Positions 32,681 to 42,094 of a stretch of 64,000 bases of DNA are shown here, piece by piece. Location of the stretch: NCBI GenBank assembly GCA_009889515.1, contig WUQR01000139.1:992001-1056000 (forward strand), read 5' to 3'. The stretch comes from Nitrososphaerota archaeon (GTDB taxonomy: Archaea > Thermoproteota > Nitrososphaeria_A > Caldarchaeales > Calditenuaceae). Below the pieces are notes generated by a model, which did not search any database, was not told where the DNA came from, and worked only from the letters and a program-made list of their open reading frames with translations. Both the position numbers and the translations under genes were made by a program. The stretch's first letter is position 1, and each line of letters starts with the position of its first letter.

Positions 32681-34774
32681 ATGAGCGCACAACCACCTTC
32701 CGTTATAAGAGGATTAACCGCAAGGTCCATATTAATCGGCGCAATCTTGGTGATCGTTGCCCAAGCAATAGGCGACATGACATGGCTATACACGTCGAAG
32801 ACCGGCACAATCAACGCCTTCTGGCTCCCCTTCATCTACATCGTACTACTCAACGAGCTGATAGGCCGCGCCAATCCACGGCTCAGGCTAACTGCACAGG
32901 AGCTCGTATGCATCTTCCCAGCGCTCGCCCTTGTTAACAGCATAAAGTACTATCCGAAGGGTGCCTTGAGCGGTGGCGAGGCTCTTTCAGGCTACATAGA
33001 GAAGACGATCGTATCGGTTGGTGCTGGGATGAACGACCCGACCACTGGGGAGTATTGGCGGATGATGACTCCCCCCTGGATGTTTCCAAAGGATCCCACA
33101 ATGATTGCTGCTTGGCAGACAGGGTTGACGCCAGGCCAGCAAATCCTCTGGGGCGAGTTCCTTCCGCCGATAATTTACTGGTCGCTCTACACAATTCTAA
33201 TGTACTATCTGGCCCTCTTCCTCGGGTTCGGCGTTTGGGGGAGAAGATGGGTTGATGTAGAGCGCCTTATCTTCCCGCTCTCAATCCCGATGATTTACAT
33301 GATACGAAACGCGTCCGACATTGATCCGGCTACGAATAAGTCGAGATGGTTCCGATTGCAAGAGCCAACTCTTAGAGTGTTCTGGGTGGCTTTCTTCATA
33401 GGTCTGATAGCCTCGCTCATACCCGTGTTTGGCGAGATTGTTCCACCGTTAGCTGTCTTCGGAGCATTCGCTTGGGGAGAGCAACCAATACTGATCTTCG
33501 GGCTTCCATCGATAATGCCAGGCGCAATGGCAAAGGGTGTATTCCAGGTCGACCAAGTGGCGCTCTGGCTATTGCTGCCAAACAATCTACTCATAACGGC
33601 CGTACTAGCATATGTCGTCTTTGGCCTCCTCTATCAGTGGATCGGCGTCATAAGCGGGGCACTGCCCTACAACCCCGGAATGGAGTTCCTCTGGAACTGG
33701 GAGGACATTCCAGCCAACTGGTTCCCATTCCCATACAGACACGTAGGAATACTAGGAATGATGGTGGGGCTAGGCATAATCACTTTGATAACGCTCAGAT
33801 CACGATTCATGGATCTTGCCCGCGCATTAAGAGGAAGATCTGAAGACGAGTATGGACTATCTACAAGATCTATCGCATGGTTTGGATTAATAGTTACCAT
33901 AGCGATTCTAGCCCTCTTTACGGCATCCGGGGTTCCATTCATCATTGCATTAGCAATGGTGGTGTTTGCATACATCTACTGGACTGCTCTGGCGAGAGTA
34001 ACCGCGACGATGTGGTGGCACGTAGACGACTTCGCGAACAACGGAGGAGTGGGCACCTACATCTTCCCACTGGGCGTCGCGCTGGGATATTGGCCTGCAA
34101 CTGTACCAACAACCGGAACCACAAACTTCGGGCTCTTCGCCACAGGCATACTCACAATCCCATTCAACAATACATGGACTCTCAGGGTCAACGGCTTCGG
34201 GCCAGGAGCCGCCGTGACATATTACAAGATTGCCAGAGAGACAGGCACCAATGTCCGAGACGCCCTAGTGGCTGCTTCAACGATCATAGCGATTGGCGTG
34301 GTGTTTGGGTACGTGTGGAGAATATGGCTTCTCAACCACGCTGGAGGTCTTGCGAACTCTAATGCATGGGCATGGACATCCGGCATGAAATTCAGCAACT
34401 TCATAGGAGGAACATCTTACGTCCCAGTAGGTGCGACAGACTGGGTACCAGGCCTCACCTACGGACTTATCGGAATCATAATTGTAGCCGTCGTCTGGTT
34501 CCTGAGGTCAAGGTTTGCATGGTTCTTCATCGACCCAACCTCGCTAACCATGAGCATGGCAGTGGGCCTGATATGGACTTGGCTATCAGGCCTAGTGGCC
34601 CTGATAATAAAGGTGGTACTGATCAGGACCATAGGTGTGAGAAGATTCGAGTCATACGTCATCCCCCTCGCTGCAGGCATATCGCTTGGCTTCGGCGCGC
34701 CAATCCTCCTAGCAGGGCTCATAGAGTTCTTCGCCGTGGTGCTGCCGAGATTCTCAGCCCAATTCGTACCCTAA
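32681..34774 (+). CDS. Large OPT-like permease (DUF6784/DUF6785-related), divergent paralogue
   Basis: A 697-residue protein with about 14-16 hydrophobic segments. Its first 220 residues match the DUF6785 layout as I recall it: GTINAFWLPFIYIVLLNELIGRANP, then PRLRLTAQELVCIF, a soluble loop ending TPPWMFPKDPTMIAAWQTGLTPGQQILWGEFLPPIIYW, and WGRRWVDVERLIFPLSIPM. The C-terminal RRFESYVIPLAAGISLGFG recalls OPT proteins. No transported substrate is known for these families. It is divergent from the operon at 25848-32559, probably under joint control, and followed by a T6 run. Confidence 0.62.
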   Translation: MSAQPPSVIRGLTARSILIGAILVIVAQAIGDMTWLYTSKTGTINAFWLPFIYIVLLNELIGRANPRLRLTAQELVCIFPALALVNSIKYYPKGALSGGEALSGYIEKTIVSVGAGMNDPTTGEYWRMMTPPWMFPKDPTMIAAWQTGLTPGQQILWGEFLPPIIYWSLYTILMYYLALFLGFGVWGRRWVDVERLIFPLSIPMIYMIRNASDIDPATNKSRWFRLQEPTLRVFWVAFFIGLIASLIPVFGEIVPPLAVFGAFAWGEQPILIFGLPSIMPGAMAKGVFQVDQVALWLLLPNNLLITAVLAYVVFGLLYQWIGVISGALPYNPGMEFLWNWEDIPANWFPFPYRHVGILGMMVGLGIITLITLRSRFMDLARALRGRSEDEYGLSTRSIAWFGLIVTIAILALFTASGVPFIIALAMVVFAYIYWTALARVTATMWWHVDDFANNGGVGTYIFPLGVALGYWPATVPTTGTTNFGLFATGILTIPFNNTWTLRVNGFGPGAAVTYYKIARETGTNVRDALVAASTIIAIGVVFGYVWRIWLLNHAGGLANSNAWAWTSGMKFSNFIGGTSYVPVGATDWVPGLTYGLIGIIIVAVVWFLRSRFAWFFIDPTSLTMSMAVGLIWTWLSGLVALIIKVVLIRTIGVRRFESYVIPLAAGISLGFGAPILLAGLIEFFAVVLPRFSAQFVP

Positions 34775-34778
34775 ACAC

Positions 34779-34784
34779 TTTTTT
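34779..34784 (+). terminator. T6 run after the rightward permease
   Basis: Six T residues begin five bases after the permease stop (34774) and before the GTG of the next gene at 34814, a typical archaeal U-tract terminator position. Confidence 0.45.
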
Positions 34785-34813
34785 CTGCCCTCGCCAATTC
34801 TAGTGGATGGAAA

Positions 34814-35449
34814 GTGAGCGAACTAGAAACTATCAAACTTGCTCTCGGCGACAAGATTTCTAACATAGCGTGGGACCTCGATGGCTGGGTCATTCTCCTG
34901 AAAGATTCAAACATATCCAACCTCAAAGTATCCCGAAGGCTGGTGGGAATATCTTTTGACTGGGAATGGCACTTCGTGACACCATTAATTATACGGGAGG
35001 AGGTCGACGAAGCTGGGTTGCGTCTTTATAGAGAGATGAAGCGTAGAGAGGTTCAGATAAAGAGGAGAGGAATACTGAGATATTCCTATGAGTGGGTGAC
35101 AGGCGAGCTGCTCAAGAGGGTCTTCCCCGAGATAACACCTGAAAACGACTTGCTTACCTTGCTGAACAGGGACGAAAACCTCCAACGATTGCTTAAACGC
35201 TCTTCCATAGATGAGCTCTACATAAACACTTACTTTGAGCTGGGTGGGGCCACCCTATCCGACGAGACTGTCAGAAAATACTATGAGTCGCCCACGATGG
35301 TCGGCTGGCTCATAACAGCGATCAAGGGCCCCGGCTCCGAGTGGAGGTTTGGCCCAATTGTTAAAAGGATCTATGAACTGCTCGACTACCTCGCTGGCAA
35401 GCTTCTCGGGTTTTCTAGGGAGCTTGAGTCGAGGCTCGCCTTCCTATGA
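34814..35449 (+). CDS. Unrecognised soluble protein
   Basis: A 211-residue protein that I do not recognise. It is soluble, with a beta-rich first third (NIAWDLDGWVILLKDS, LVGISFDWEWHFVTPLIIREEVDE) and a helical, basic remainder (REMKRREVQIKRRG, then LLNRDENLQRLLKRSSIDELYIN). No cysteine or histidine clusters, P-loop or helix-turn-helix are evident. The start is GTG. It follows the permease after a T-run, so it probably has its own promoter, and its last six bases overlap the convergent glycosyltransferase gene. Codon use looks like that of its neighbours, so it is likely a real gene. Confidence 0.55.
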   Translation: MSELETIKLALGDKISNIAWDLDGWVILLKDSNISNLKVSRRLVGISFDWEWHFVTPLIIREEVDEAGLRLYREMKRREVQIKRRGILRYSYEWVTGELLKRVFPEITPENDLLTLLNRDENLQRLLKRSSIDELYINTYFELGGATLSDETVRKYYESPTMVGWLITAIKGPGSEWRFGPIVKRIYELLDYLAGKLLGFSRELESRLAFL

Positions 35450-36988
35450 TATTCTACAAATTTCAATGTTTCTTATCCTTGCAATGCAGGTGGTGTGTTG
35501 ATAGACCGTGGAGAGGGAGGCGCTTGTGAGTTGCCACCTAGCACGCCAATCAATAATGATGTAGTGGCTGCCAAGAATGTCTCTCACCACTTTCTCCTGT
35601 ACTTTCTGCTCGTGTATAGGCCAAGAACTGTATAGACCGCCTGAAAAATACTTCAGTAGCGCCTCGAAGAAACCATAGCTTCCTAAACCCATGCCTTCAT
35701 ACATCATGTATCCATACGAGTCTATCACCATGTTTGATGGATACTTTCCGGCTAAGAAAGTGTATATTGGTTCGAAGGCAATAACCGAAGATTGGGCTGC
35801 TCCCAGCTCTATCAGCTTCTCGGAAACTCTGACTGGCGTATCATCCTTAGAGGCGGGTGGATTTGCTACAGATATTATTCCAGCCTGTAGTAGAGCCATA
35901 GAGAGTATCCAAATCGGAATAATTTTCGTCAGGAAAACGTGGGTTGTCGACACCTTCCAAGGCAAAATCCTCACCTTTGACCCAAAATCTATAGCCACGC
36001 CTATAACATAGGAGAGTGGAGTTATGATGTGTTGGATATAGTGGCCGAAGAAGGTCTTTGTCAAAGAGAAGGCGATTATGTAAGAGAGGCTCCACATTAT
36101 CCAGAGATAGGAGTCACTTGACACAAGCTTAGAGCGGATGAGGGAAGGGGCCATGAGTAGTGCTGAGAAAAGGGCTGGGAACCCGGCCCAAGTAACGCCT
36201 AAATCAAGAATTGATGTCAGTATCCAGCGTAGCCGCTGATCTATGCCGTCTGGAGGGCGGACTATATGAAAGAGTACTGTCTCCTTTAGATAGGTATCAG
36301 GATCTGCTAATAGGAATTTTGAACTAATCAATAGATATGTAATGATGGCTGACGAGAGGATGAGGGCTGTTACGCGGATTCTTCTCGATACTATTGCGTG
36401 TAGTAGAATTGCAGCTGCCCCAAATAGGGCGCTCATTTTGGAGGAAAGAGAAAGGCCCAATGCAATTCCGGAGGAGGTCGAAACCAATGTTTCCTGAAAA
36501 TGGGTTCGACACTTGCGAAGTAAAACGTAGCAGAGTACAGAGACCGAGAGAAAGAAGTCAACGTATGGCTCGAGCATGACCATGCGCGAATTATAGGAGG
36601 CAAATCCATCAAAGGCGAGAAAAGCCGTACCTATTAGCGCGGCCAGTTTTCCGACAGAAATGAATGCTGCGGCAGCTAGAACAACCAGAGTCGCGGATCC
36701 TAGCGCTGCTGATATGGCCCTAGCATGTGCATACGCTTGGGGTCCCCCATCACCCACGACAAATTCTAAGACGTAGAGAGATAGTGGAGGGTGGGCGAAA
36801 AAGAAGTCAATATAGGGGGTATAGCCTTTTGACAGGAGGAGGGATGCCGAGAGGTGAACGCCCTCATCGTAGTCGTGCCATCCGCTCTCAGCGCTTAGGT
36901 TTGAGAATCTTATTATGGTCCCAGCTAAAACTACGCCAGCCAATGCAATAATGTATAGTGTGTGATTTGCGTTGAGCTTCGACTTCAT
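35444..36988 (-). CDS. GT39/PMT-like membrane glycosyltransferase
   Basis: A 514-residue integral membrane protein of the GT-C class (dolichyl-phosphate-mannose mannosyltransferase/ArnT-like). The first helix (TLYIIALAGVVLAGTIIRF) is followed at once by the extracytoplasmic HDYDEGVHLSAS loop, whose Asp-Glu pair is the catalytic signature, and later by FFFAHPPLSLYVLEF. About ten further helices and a C-terminal soluble domain complete it. Such enzymes move a sugar from a polyprenyl phosphate to protein or glycan at the outer membrane face, here perhaps in S-layer or lipid glycosylation. Acceptor and sugar are unknown. Confidence 0.78.
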   Translation of the reverse strand: MKSKLNANHTLYIIALAGVVLAGTIIRFSNLSAESGWHDYDEGVHLSASLLLSKGYTPYIDFFFAHPPLSLYVLEFVVGDGGPQAYAHARAISAALGSATLVVLAAAAFISVGKLAALIGTAFLAFDGFASYNSRMVMLEPYVDFFLSVSVLCYVLLRKCRTHFQETLVSTSSGIALGLSLSSKMSALFGAAAILLHAIVSRRIRVTALILSSAIITYLLISSKFLLADPDTYLKETVLFHIVRPPDGIDQRLRWILTSILDLGVTWAGFPALFSALLMAPSLIRSKLVSSDSYLWIMWSLSYIIAFSLTKTFFGHYIQHIITPLSYVIGVAIDFGSKVRILPWKVSTTHVFLTKIIPIWILSMALLQAGIISVANPPASKDDTPVRVSEKLIELGAAQSSVIAFEPIYTFLAGKYPSNMVIDSYGYMMYEGMGLGSYGFFEALLKYFSGGLYSSWPIHEQKVQEKVVRDILGSHYIIIDWRARWQLTSASLSTVYQHTTCIARIRNIEICRIS

Positions 36989-37025
36989 GTAACCGCCAAT
37001 TTATTGTGGGTAGTGAAATTAATAG

Positions 37026-40000
37026 ATGAATATGCTGAATAAGATTTATACGCCGCGTTCACTTATGCAGGGTAGAATGGCTCCCCGCTCAGCAATTTTT
37101 GCGACGATTACCCTGTTTATTGTCTTGTACATTCTCGTTAGCTGTGCCGTTGCGAGTACGCAGGATGTCGCGCAGTCCATGATAGTTTTCACTGTTTTGA
37201 GGAGTGATAATAGGCCCGTGGAAGACGGGGTGAGGTTTGTACTGCAGGAGCCTTCAGGCTCGAAGGTAGTGCTTGAGACAGTGGGTGGAAGGCTGGTGGT
37301 TCCGGCTATAATGGGAGCACGCCTAGTGGGTCCATTGGTAGGGAGCGGGGAGGCCTATCTCACGATTAACACCTCTCTAGAAAGTTTCACGGATTCAGGC
37401 TTAGAGCCTGTGATTGTGCTTGAGAGGGCTGTCATAGTGAAGTTTGTTGAGCTGTTTCCCTGGATCGATGGAAGCCCATTGGTGGTCCACTATAGGCTCG
37501 AACTGGAGGGTGGTGGGTCGACTTATCCTAAGACAATGCGCTGGAGCCATAATGTCGACGAGTTGAAGCGGATAGTTGGGCTTGGAGAAGGAGAGGTCCT
37601 TGTCCCACTCTCCCTAGGCTATAGGCTGTATGGGGAATTTGAGGCTGCGGGAGGCGGGATGGCTAGTTGGACGGCAGATCTCACAGGGCTAATCCGCAAA
37701 GCACAGGTGGTCTCTCTGCTTCATGCAATATATCCTCAGGCCATGAGTCTGGTGGAGGGTGTCGCCTCGGAGACTTGGGCTAAGCTTGAGGATCTTACCG
37801 GGAGAGGGGTTTATCTAGGATACCAAATAGCCAGGGTTGAGAGGGCTAGTGAGCGTATCGAGTCTTCGAGAGAGTTGTTTGAGCAGGGTCGGTTGGACGA
37901 GGCATATCAGCTGCTTAGGAGGGCATACATGGACTTAGTGGGAGTCAGCGCGGTATTGTCAGGCTATGAGGGTCGATGGGTTTCAGGCGGTATTCTCTTT
38001 CCGCTCTTCATGGTTTTAGGAGCTCTAACATTTAGCCACCTAGTCTTCGGTGAGAAGAAGTCCAGCATATTGGCGGGTTTAGGTTTGATTACCGCTATTA
38101 CATTCGGCCTTATGGCAGTCTCATATCCGTTTTTACTGCCTGGTGACGCGTGGGGATGGTCAGCCCTCCTCTATAGCATACTTGCCATGCTAGGCCTATT
38201 CTTGAGTATCCCTTCTCTCGGACTTGAGGTTAAGACGCAGCGCGGAGTCGCATTGCTTGCAGCCTCGTCACTAGCGTTCAGTGTTGCGAAGAGGTTTCTA
38301 AAGACACGGCCTATGAGAACATGGATAATGGTGGCGATGGCTACCATCACGGTGTCATCCACCCTGCTTCTTATCAACACGGGCTTCGAGAGCGAGGTAT
38401 TCGTATCAAGCCCGCTAGAAAAAGCCAGCCCACCAGATACACCCTACATTATAGCGTATAGCAGAGAATATAGATACGATAACTTGGCTGCTGTGGATAC
38501 GCGCTATGTAAGCTTCTTTAGAAGCCTCGGCTTGAATGTCGGACTGAGGGCCGAGACGCCAATAGCGCCGCCAAGCGGCACCGAATACTACATCAACAAC
38601 AAGAGGTATAACCTGAGAGGTATTATTGGTGTTTCGGGCAATAATCCTCTGCCAAAAGAGCTGTCACAATGCATCATTTCTGGAGAGGTAGACAGTGTCG
38701 GGGTGCAATCCTCAGCTTCAGTCATTTCGCAGGACTTGGCGGAGAATCTTGGAATCACGGTTGGTTCTCAGATAATCGTTAATATGCTAAAGCTTCGAGT
38801 CGTTGGAATAATTGGAATTGATTGCCCAACGTATCTTAAGGACGTCGACGGATATTTTGCCTCCACACTTATCCAGCCTCCCATGTCCCCCGTTACCCCC
38901 GCAGGCTGGTCGAACATAATAGTGACTGGCTTTGACGAGGCTGTGAGGCTAGGTGCTATCCCCACCAAAATATACGCAACAGGCGGAGGGGACGATAAAA
39001 TCTATGAACTCGCCGAGGTGATAAGCCTCCACACCAATCTCAAGGTCAGGGTCATTAAGTCTGGGGGTGAGGTCTACGTCTTTAACCTGGTAGGGTTACG
39101 GGGTATCTCGGGTGGAGAGGTTCTTGTCGTTGCAGGTATCGCCTTCTTAAACCTCTTGGTCGCCTCCTTGGCCAACTATTATGAGAGGAGAGGGGAATTC
39201 TTCACAATGTCAACCCTGGGGCTCAACCCTGGGCATATCATGCTGCTAACTTTGGCAGAGGCCCTATTCCTCGGCACCGTCTCCGCGTTTCTGGGAGTGT
39301 TGGTGACGCTTGTCGTCCTGAAAATTGTACCCGCTGTTGCACCCATACCCATTGACTTCAAGCTATCGATGGAGAGCTTGATGGGGATTCTCACACTCTC
39401 CGCCATAATTTTCATTACCTCACACACCGTATCGGTTCGTAGAAGCATCATACTCAGCACGCCGGCACAGACTTGGAAATGGACCCTGACGAAGACTCTA
39501 GACGATGAGGGGTATTGGAAGGTCGAGCTGCCAGCCAAGCTTAAAGCATCAAGGATTAAACACTTCACAACCTACATAAGCTCTAGGCTCAGCGAATACA
39601 GCTACACCACTACTGTGAACATAAACGTCCAAGGAGTTGAAGAGGATGTCACGGTAGGGGTCCACAGGATAAGATTCATCTATTCTTCAACAGAGCAGAG
39701 AGCATTCAGGGCCGTCTGCATACTTGAGGTGTATAGGCGGGGGGAGTGGTGCTCACTTGTCCTACGATCGAAGATTGAGGCACAGGACGCTAGGTTCATT
39801 GACCAGTATATTAGAGAGATAACCCAGCTTATCCGCCAGTTCACCATAGAGTATGCCTCCTTGACTATTCGGGTCTTAGCTCCGCTGGGACGGGACCTAG
39901 GGCATATCCTGCCGCTGCTATCCGTTTACAATCCTAGCGAAGTTAAGCTCGTATGGCGCGGAACTTCTGAGGAGGATTTGAGAAGAGCGGTAGAGGAGTT

Positions 40001-40244
40001 GGAGAGAAACATGGTTAGGGTCGCTGTGGTCAGGTTGTCGTCTTCAGGCTCGATAGCCTCTGATGCTAGAACTGTTATCGAGGCGGCCAAAGACTGCGAC
40101 TTGGTCTGCATATCATCTGACGACGGGTATCTCTCCTCCATTGCGCTACTGACTGCTCAGCGTCTTAACAAGAGGATATGCATTGTCAGGGACTCTACAG
40201 TTGTCGAGGCCACAGCCGCAAGCCTGTGGGAGCAGCTCCGCTAG
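37026..40244 (+). CDS. Giant FtsX/MacB-like permease with extra N- and C-terminal domains
   Basis: A 1,072-residue membrane protein. Layout: a signal-type helix (about 20-45); an extracytoplasmic region with a helical hairpin (about 46-315); three helices (about 318-410); a helix RTWIMVAMATITVSSTLLLI (about 432); an extracytoplasmic MacB-like core (about 455-690, containing SVISQDLAENLGITVGSQIIV); an FtsX-type block of three helices (about 695-810, with NYYERRGEFFTMSTLGLNPGHI between the first two); and a C-terminal cytoplasmic domain of about 240 residues. No ATPase is adjacent; the lone MacB-type ATPase at 25068 is a possible partner. A second ATG two codons in is equally likely. Confidence 0.72.
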   Translation: MNMLNKIYTPRSLMQGRMAPRSAIFATITLFIVLYILVSCAVASTQDVAQSMIVFTVLRSDNRPVEDGVRFVLQEPSGSKVVLETVGGRLVVPAIMGARLVGPLVGSGEAYLTINTSLESFTDSGLEPVIVLERAVIVKFVELFPWIDGSPLVVHYRLELEGGGSTYPKTMRWSHNVDELKRIVGLGEGEVLVPLSLGYRLYGEFEAAGGGMASWTADLTGLIRKAQVVSLLHAIYPQAMSLVEGVASETWAKLEDLTGRGVYLGYQIARVERASERIESSRELFEQGRLDEAYQLLRRAYMDLVGVSAVLSGYEGRWVSGGILFPLFMVLGALTFSHLVFGEKKSSILAGLGLITAITFGLMAVSYPFLLPGDAWGWSALLYSILAMLGLFLSIPSLGLEVKTQRGVALLAASSLAFSVAKRFLKTRPMRTWIMVAMATITVSSTLLLINTGFESEVFVSSPLEKASPPDTPYIIAYSREYRYDNLAAVDTRYVSFFRSLGLNVGLRAETPIAPPSGTEYYINNKRYNLRGIIGVSGNNPLPKELSQCIISGEVDSVGVQSSASVISQDLAENLGITVGSQIIVNMLKLRVVGIIGIDCPTYLKDVDGYFASTLIQPPMSPVTPAGWSNIIVTGFDEAVRLGAIPTKIYATGGGDDKIYELAEVISLHTNLKVRVIKSGGEVYVFNLVGLRGISGGEVLVVAGIAFLNLLVASLANYYERRGEFFTMSTLGLNPGHIMLLTLAEALFLGTVSAFLGVLVTLVVLKIVPAVAPIPIDFKLSMESLMGILTLSAIIFITSHTVSVRRSIILSTPAQTWKWTLTKTLDDEGYWKVELPAKLKASRIKHFTTYISSRLSEYSYTTTVNINVQGVEEDVTVGVHRIRFIYSSTEQRAFRAVCILEVYRRGEWCSLVLRSKIEAQDARFIDQYIREITQLIRQFTIEYASLTIRVLAPLGRDLGHILPLLSVYNPSEVKLVWRGTSEEDLRRAVEELERNMVRVAVVRLSSSGSIASDARTVIEAAKDCDLVCISSDDGYLSSIALLTAQRLNKRICIVRDSTVVEATAASLWEQLR

Positions 40245-40245
40245 G

Positions 40246-41220
40246 CTATGTAGCCTGCCGTATAGCCTCCACTATGCGGGGAATCGCGACTCTGATCTCC
40301 TTGAGGGGAAGGGGCTGTAATACCAGATGCTTGGCACCTGCATCAAGATACTCTCCTATTCGCTGAGCCGCGTCCTCTATGCTCCCTACAATGTTAAGCG
40401 CCGACACCATTTCAGGGGTTACATCGCTCACGGAGGTTACGGCCTTGAAGCCCATCTTCTTAATCCTAGCCGCGTTGAACCAGAGGACGGTCTGTGCGAG
40501 GAGTGGCATAGCCTTCGTGAGGGCTGAATCCCTCTTCTTCTCTACTACTGTGAAGATCATGCAGCCGGCCTCAATCTCCCGCGGCTTCCTGCCGGCCTTC
40601 TCTGCAGCCTCGTAAAGAGCCTCCAGCTCCGAGGAGTATATCTGGGGTGAGACGCATATTGGCAGCCAGCCATCCGCAACACCCGCAATCCCCCTAATCA
40701 CCCTGTCTATGTTCGCCGCGGCCCATATGGGTGGGTGGGGCCTCTGCTTGGGTTTGGCCTCGAAGCCAGTAGTCTTTATGTTAAAGTACTTCCCCTGAAA
40801 CTCTACACTCCCCCCGCTCAAGACCTTTTTTAGAACTGTTATGAACTCTAAGAATCTCTCGGCCACATCTTCTTTGGCGGGGAAGCCCCATTCGGGGCTG
40901 GGGCAGCAGCTACCAACTCCGGCTATCAGTCTGCCCCCTGAGAGGTGGTCCAGCGATATAATAGACAGGGCAGTGTTGACGGGGTGTCTTCTATAGGTAG
41001 CTAAGACAGCGCTCCCAACCCTCACCCTGCGCGTCGCCCTAGCCATCTCGGCCATACAAAGTATAGCGTCTTGCGTTTCCTTCTGAAAGACGCCGACCAA
41101 ATCGTCATTAACCCACACACTGTCGAGTCTTGCCCTCTCAACCTCTCGTGCAATTTTCGCTGCAGCGTCAAGAGAGAAGTTGGGAAAGGATACACCGAAT
41201 CTAAAACGTGGGCTAGGCAC
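40246..41220 (-). CDS. Luciferase-like (LLM) F420- or flavin-dependent oxidoreductase
   Basis: A 324-residue TIM barrel of the bacterial-luciferase superfamily, in the group with F420-dependent methylene-tetrahydromethanopterin reductase and glucose-6-phosphate dehydrogenase. Seen: FGVSFPNFSLDAAAKIAREVERARLDSVWVNDDL at the N-terminus, RRVRVGSAVLATYRRHPV, the SLDHLSGGRLIAGVGSCC segment, and HPPIWAAANIDRVIRGIAGVADGWLP with the cofactor-phosphate loop. F420 is the likely cofactor in this clade, but that is inference. It stands 40 bases after the TIM-barrel gene of the upstream operon on the same strand. Confidence 0.83.
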   Translation of the reverse strand: MPSPRFRFGVSFPNFSLDAAAKIAREVERARLDSVWVNDDLVGVFQKETQDAILCMAEMARATRRVRVGSAVLATYRRHPVNTALSIISLDHLSGGRLIAGVGSCCPSPEWGFPAKEDVAERFLEFITVLKKVLSGGSVEFQGKYFNIKTTGFEAKPKQRPHPPIWAAANIDRVIRGIAGVADGWLPICVSPQIYSSELEALYEAAEKAGRKPREIEAGCMIFTVVEKKRDSALTKAMPLLAQTVLWFNAARIKKMGFKAVTSVSDVTPEMVSALNIVGSIEDAAQRIGEYLDAGAKHLVLQPLPLKEIRVAIPRIVEAIRQAT

Positions 41221-41260
41221 GTAGATAAGTCCGCGCGGTTAGATAAAAGGCCTCTGAGGG

Positions 41261-42094
41261 TCAAACACTCTTAATTAGAGAGGTGATATAGTCTCGGCTT
41301 TCCCGCGCACTATCCACCGGGTCTTTCTCCGAGAAATCCTGTTCCACTACTAGCCACTCGACACGGCCCGAGGACTTAAGCAGTGAGATTATTCTCGGAA
41401 AGTCTATGATGCCGCTGCCAAGCTCCGTTGTAAGCTCATACCACTTTTCTACACGCCCAACACTCTTGGGAACGGGTTTGAGGTCCTTTAAATGAGCATA
41501 CGTAATCCGGTCCAGATATCTCTCTATCACTTTGGCCGGGTCCATTCCCGCTAGAGCCAGGTGGGCCGTGTCGGGGCAGAATCCGAGAAGCTCTGGCTCG
41601 ATGCGTGATAAGACATATTCCAGCTCTGTCTGCGTCTCGACGAGGGTATCGTAGTGGTTATGGAGAGAGGGTTTGATCCCGTTGTCAATGAATACTTTTA
41701 GAGCTTCTGCTAGCGTTTTTACAAGCTGATCTAATAGCTGGAGGACTTGGTCCTGTGTGAGCCCGGCGCTTAGCCCTCCGCGGGGCGGCCCTATCACTAC
41801 ATTCTCGCAGCCTATTCTTCTGTAGGTCTCAGCCAGCTTCGACGCCTGGGATAGTATGTTGGAGCGTTCCTCGCTCTTGTGGAAGTCTGCCGACCAGTAG
41901 ATGCCTGAGACTGTCAGGCCTTGGCTCTTAACTGCTTGGAATAGTCTTGAGTGGTCGAAGCTACCCTCCTTTGCGAGCCTTTGGAGCTCGAACTCGGCGA
42001 ACTCGACTCCCTCAAAGCCGAGTGACTTGGCGCACTCAAGGAATTCTACGACTGGGCGCCGTATGAATATTAACCGCTCAATTGAAAGCCTCAT
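41261..42094 (-). CDS. Xylose-isomerase-like TIM-barrel protein
   Basis: A 277-residue member of the AP-endonuclease-2 fold, related to but distinct from the one at 29823. Metal-ligand positions are visible: GIKPSLHNHYDTLVETQTE (about 140-158), LGFCPDTAHLALAGMDP (about 170) and ITYAHLKDLKP (about 195), with the final glutamate in WLVVEQDFS. The H-N-H-Y-D-T-L-V-E form is common in inosose dehydratase-like and sugar epimerase members. It overlaps the minimal FtsX permease gene by four bases, an unexpected pairing of a sugar enzyme with a membrane subunit. Confidence 0.83.
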   Translation of the reverse strand: MRLSIERLIFIRRPVVEFLECAKSLGFEGVEFAEFELQRLAKEGSFDHSRLFQAVKSQGLTVSGIYWSADFHKSEERSNILSQASKLAETYRRIGCENVVIGPPRGGLSAGLTQDQVLQLLDQLVKTLAEALKVFIDNGIKPSLHNHYDTLVETQTELEYVLSRIEPELLGFCPDTAHLALAGMDPAKVIERYLDRITYAHLKDLKPVPKSVGRVEKWYELTTELGSGIIDFPRIISLLKSSGRVEWLVVEQDFSEKDPVDSARESRDYITSLIKSV

